Below are positions 59,705 to 64,000 of a DNA stretch of 64,000 nt, piece after piece. The position numbers and the translations under genes were made by a program. Origin of the DNA: Balanoglossus misakiensis (taxonomy: Eukaryota > Hemichordata); the NCBI GenBank assembly GCA_040954595.2, contig CM082588.2, positions 682,001-746,000 of the forward strand, given 5' to 3'. Numbering within the stretch: position 1 is the first letter of the stretch; each line of letters begins with the position of its first letter. Under the pieces are notes generated by a model. That model searched no databases and had not been told where the DNA came from. It saw nothing but the letters and a program-made list of their open reading frames with translations.

Positions 59705-62700
59705 GTAAGTTTTCTCAAACTTTTCTTGATCGTCTGTGACTTATGCGGCTTTTGTGTAAAAAACATCTATTGTGTCATCACTGCCACTTCTTAATAAAGA
59801 GAAAGCACTTATTGGGTCATATATTTAGCAAATTAATATGTCAATATGCTCTCTCAATTGTGTCAATTTGAAATCGGTAAGTACGCACCTCTCTTCGATT
59901 TTCTGCAGTTAGTTGTTAATATGCCATCAGCGAAAGTTTATTTTACCATTTGTTGAAATAATCGGTTTTTGTGTATTTTGCGATTTTTCATTCCTGAAAA
60001 TTCGTCGACTTTGCAAGATTTCTGCTTCACGACTAGTTTGTTCACTTTCACTAAGCAACTTGTACGGGTCCGAACTGAGAAGACAACATTGCGTCCACAC
60101 GTCATATCACATGTTACATGTGAAGTTAGTAAACCAACAATTTCGTAAAATTTCGGGAAAACCGTAACTAAAACCGCAATGATCCATTTACCAATAGTAC
60201 AACTGGACACAACAAATGGGGCTAAAAGGTGCGAAAATTGCTTACTTATAATTTTGGCTGTAGACAATCGATAAATTACGTGGTACACCAATCAGTTCAG
60301 TCGATACACACATGCTTGGCATATTTGATTGGCCACCCTTTCCTGTGGAATTCACCATTCGGGTGGAGATTCCTGGATCATGTTCGTAAGCGTAAACTCA
60401 GTTGATAATATCCATCGCTTTCAAGTTACGAGAAGATGGATTGGTGATGTAAAACCTAACTAAATCGCCAACTTTTAGGTTTTACATGCAGATTGAGTTA
60501 TCGTTTGATCCGTGTTGAAATAATAGGCGTACTGGTCATTATATACTATACTTGTAGTTAATTACATTGTGATCGACGCTATGGGATGTGACATTTGTTG
60601 GGAGCGATGTATACATACTAATTATATCATTGGCAAGCCTGACTGGATTTATGCAGTAATCCCTTGTTTCTGCTTTTTCCGTCACTTGACACCGAGACTG
60701 TTTCTTTTGTCCAAACCAGCTGTAACGTTTATGAGTGCAAGAGTGGCCTTGTCCGGCTGCAGATTGGCCAGACCGATGACCGTGATTGGTCACGTGTCGC
60801 TGCCAAGTGTGTTCACGGCCCTGTAGCGCCCAGTGCGCACACAAATAAAGATATATTAGCCAGTGAAAACTGCCTATAGACGTGGGACACGCAAATACAT
60901 GACGATATGGCGCACTTTTATCACACATGACCACAACTGTTGTTTTAATCATTGCGTCAGGTGCGCGTGGCGCGTGCGCAAATGCTTGTGGCGCCCCAGG
61001 ACTAGGTCCCGGACTTAGCGCCGACCAGGGCGACCAATATTGATGGAGCAGAGAACAGGAAACTGCGTTGTTAAGGTTCATTCCGTCTGAGTAAACAGCG
61101 TGAGAAAAGCAAAGGTTTGACTCACTTGCGAGCTGACTTTGGTTATTATGGATTTATTATCCATGCAATCAAAAGGTCGTGATTTTCTTCAATAATTATA
61201 TAATACGGTACAAATACATATCGGCCTATATCCATATGACAATAATTATATAGGAAAATATACACATCTGTACAACAGAAAGGAATATTATTTAAGAACC
61301 ATTTTGGAGACACGAAGACTTTTCTGGAGTTATACAATAACTTTAAGTTGTGAAGCGTATTAAAATAATGTCTTTCTCTCGGACGTGCTTGTATAAAGGA
61401 ACTTCGGCGCCAGTCGTTCACAGTTTTCAGGATCAGACCTCGAACAACAATCGTCCACCGAAATTTAAGAGCGGTGTACGCCTTAACAGCCGTTGTACAG
61501 TGTTCTTGTATTATACATTCTATGAACTGAGTCCCCCCTTGATTTTACGATCGCCTTTTCTCAACTTTTACATCTTTTGATTTACACACATCTCAGTCTG
61601 TTGCGCCATCGTTGTCTCTCGGGGCACCAAATTGTAACATGTTTTGAACACACAAAAAGACGTGCGTGTTCATTCAACAATTTTCTTTGCTCTTTCAATC
61701 TTTGTAGAACGTTTGAAAAAACTACCAGAAATATGTGTCCACGCACAACGCCATCATAAAAGCTCTAAGAGACTTATCCACTACTCAATACTTGGTACTT
61801 TTTCTTTCCATCAATTTAAAATGATAAAATTAAAGTTTTTTAAACTTCAAAGTATTTCACACTTTATGTGCGTTTATGTACATATAAACCCACGAATAGA
61901 CTTCAAAAGAACGCTGAATGAATATAAGTATTTCAAATATCAGTTTTGGGAAGTGAGATGGGTTTCAGTACCGGCACAGTCGGTACTTACCGCAACTAGT
62001 CCACGGATCGATAAATCCAACAAAAAACTCAATCCCGCATTAAAAATCAATTAAAATCCAATCCACGTTAGTGTCAGTTTTTGTTCGGGAAAACATTAGA
62101 AAGATATTTGAGCGAAGAAAAATCGATACGAGGCGTGAGGCGCTGTTAGAAATATAAGTGAGAACGCGCCAGGCATTGCATCGCCGATGTATATACTGCC
62201 AAATCGAGTAACAAAGGAAAACAGTTCGCTCTATGAATGACGGACACAATAAGTATTTTGCATGTCAAATGTGTTTTTGATATACTGACAACTATTGGTG
62301 CAATTATCAATGTTGAAAAGACCTAATTGAAATTTCTTCGATAAGATGACCTCTGACCTATAGTTACTTTCATTTCCCTATTATCAAGACTGTGTGATTT
62401 CTCTCCTGAATAAAGACATACGCCGTCATGAAAAACTACCGGTTCATTGTCTCGCGTTCCCAGAGAAGTTGGCTTCGAACCACAGCGCCATCACAGGCCG
62501 ATCCTGGGTTCTCCTAAATCATGAAGGCCAAAATACTGGACGTACCGCATAATGGCGCTCTACAAATACGATTTGCAATTGAAACTCCTCTCACATCAAC
62601 TGTCGGGAATATCAACAACAAATGATACATTCAGAGGCCACTGCTGCACATTGCGGTCGCTGCTCATGGACCTGCCAAGCCACAATACATTGCCACAGCA

Positions 62701-64000
62701 AAACAACAAAGTTCATTAAACAGACGTCACGATATCTCAAAAGTGGACCCACTTATACCATAATACACAAAATATACAACTTTGCCTTTTTTCGCGATTT
62801 TAAGGATCGGAATATTACATCTACAAACATTGCAACAGCGATCAATTTTGACATTGACTTATTTCCAAATTTTAGTACAAGTTGACCACCTCGTCTTCTT
62901 AGTTTGTTTTGTTCTGGTTTGTTTATCTTTATGTTTTAGTACATTCTTTGTTGATTCACACAGACCATGTCCTCGATAGGGACGCCGGCAGATGCACAGT
63001 AAGGTCAGGTCCGGAAAAACGGGCAGAAAATTGCCGCCATTTTGGTGAAAGACCCTATACAACATTCACAGTTTAACGAACAAAGTGGATAAAACGAATC
63101 AATTTTGATAGCAATAGGAAGGGTTTATTGTGCGGAGTCATCGCGCTACATTTCAGCTACTATGGCAACGGCAGTCTGCAGGTTGATACATTTCTCAAGG
63201 AATGGACGCCGATGACAACTTGACAGGGCTATTCCACACAAACAAAATGGTGGCAATAGCGTCCCTAATATACAGCTGGTTTATTTATGACCATTGTATA
63301 CGCTGCTTTCGATATATTAATGAAAAGTCCGGATATATCATTTTTATACCATACACATATCTTTGTTTTTATGCTTGATATAGACAATGTTTACCCCCCA
63401 TTAATGTTAGTGACGAAACTGCGCTAAATTGAATCATATTAGGAATTTATATTGACGTCATCTTCAGTATTCCCCGTTCTCTATACATGCACACTGTTCC
63501 ATCTCGTTGCTGCTCTATCTGCCTGCCTCTCCCCTTCTCTGTCTCTCTCCCTCTCTCTCGTTTTTGCACATGTGACAACTGTTTTCATTCCCCTTCATGT
63601 ATCTGCCTATAGTATATTCAATACCTAAGGTCTATTGGTCGAGATTTCTTTTCTATCAGTTTAACGAAATTCTTATCCGTCCTATATTTAGAACATGTTC
63701 CAACTAAACCAACGTGAGAAACAACTGAGCCATTACATTAAAGCACTTAATCAGCATGTTAATGTTTAAGGTTTAGCTCCACTAATACCTTCATTGCCTC
63801 TAATTGCCTCAGGTACTTCTCAGGTATGACGTACAGAGAATTAGACACAATTGCAAGAATGTAATTGATGATTTCGTGTTTGGTGGATTTAAGTTTCACT
63901 GAAAGCGAATTATTTTGGATGACGGGTTGATACACGAAATCCAAAAAGGATGCATGCATGGAAATGAGTCTTGCGGTTCACTAGTCGATGGTGGCCATTC
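59705..64000. other. Probable first intron of the PRDM13-like gene
   Basis: No further PR-domain or zinc-finger exon is visible on the plus strand. Short open frames on both strands show no recognisable domains. A GTGATTGGTCACGTG word at 60782 combines a CCAAT-type core and an E-box and could be regulatory. Confidence 0.4.

Noticed and set aside
60539-61081. 180-codon minus-strand open frame
   Set aside because: Low-similarity composition, no domain or splice partners; probably chance in stop-poor sequence.

Overview
The window is nuclear DNA of an invertebrate animal. Genes are split by many short GT-AG introns, UTRs are AT-rich with AATAAA signals, simple-sequence repeats are common, and the gene set is metazoan (GPCR, kinesin, C-type lectins, WDTC1, CD164/endolyn, XIAP-type IAP, AMD1, PR-domain factor). 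A deuterostome such as a hemichordate or cephalochordate would fit, but this is inference. There are no operons, CRISPR arrays or bacterial features. Exon joins below were made by hand; each full gene model sums to a multiple of three with consistent intron phases.

Layout. 0.3-1.6 kb (+): single-exon class A GPCR, apparently inside an intron of a kinesin-14-like gene on the minus strand (2.1-4.2 kb, motor off the left edge). 5.0-7.5 kb (+): nuclear-type protein with an SCI1-like region and GPxxPP repeats. 8.7-13 kb (+): two tandem secreted C-type lectins with equal CDS length and a shared core-promoter motif. 15.1-19.4 kb (-): WDTC1. 20.5-21.6 kb: a 1.1 kb non-autonomous DNA transposon with near-perfect inverted ends and TAA target duplications. 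22.4-25.1 kb (-): vWA-domain protein. 26.0-28.5 kb (+): CD164/endolyn-like sialomucin. 30.0-31.2 kb (-): short RING-only IAP paralogue. 34.1-36.9 kb (-): XIAP-like protein (3 BIR, UBA, RING). 37.1-38.4 kb (-): unrecognised 156-residue protein. 39.8-43.1 kb (+): CNNM/DUF21-CBS membrane protein with two alternative last exons. 47.2-50.8 kb (+): S-adenosylmethionine decarboxylase (AMD1). 50.8-64 kb: gene-poor, with one convincing exon at 59.5 kb (+), the start of a PRDM13-like gene.

The genes do not form one pathway. Points of interest are the nested GPCR, the lectin pair with different sugar-site motifs (QPN and QPD), the RING-only IAP beside a full IAP, the CNNM alternative tails that each carry an acidic dileucine motif, and linkage of CD164, AMD1 and a PRDM13-like exon, which recalls human 6q. 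I found no clearly unprecedented multi-gene system.
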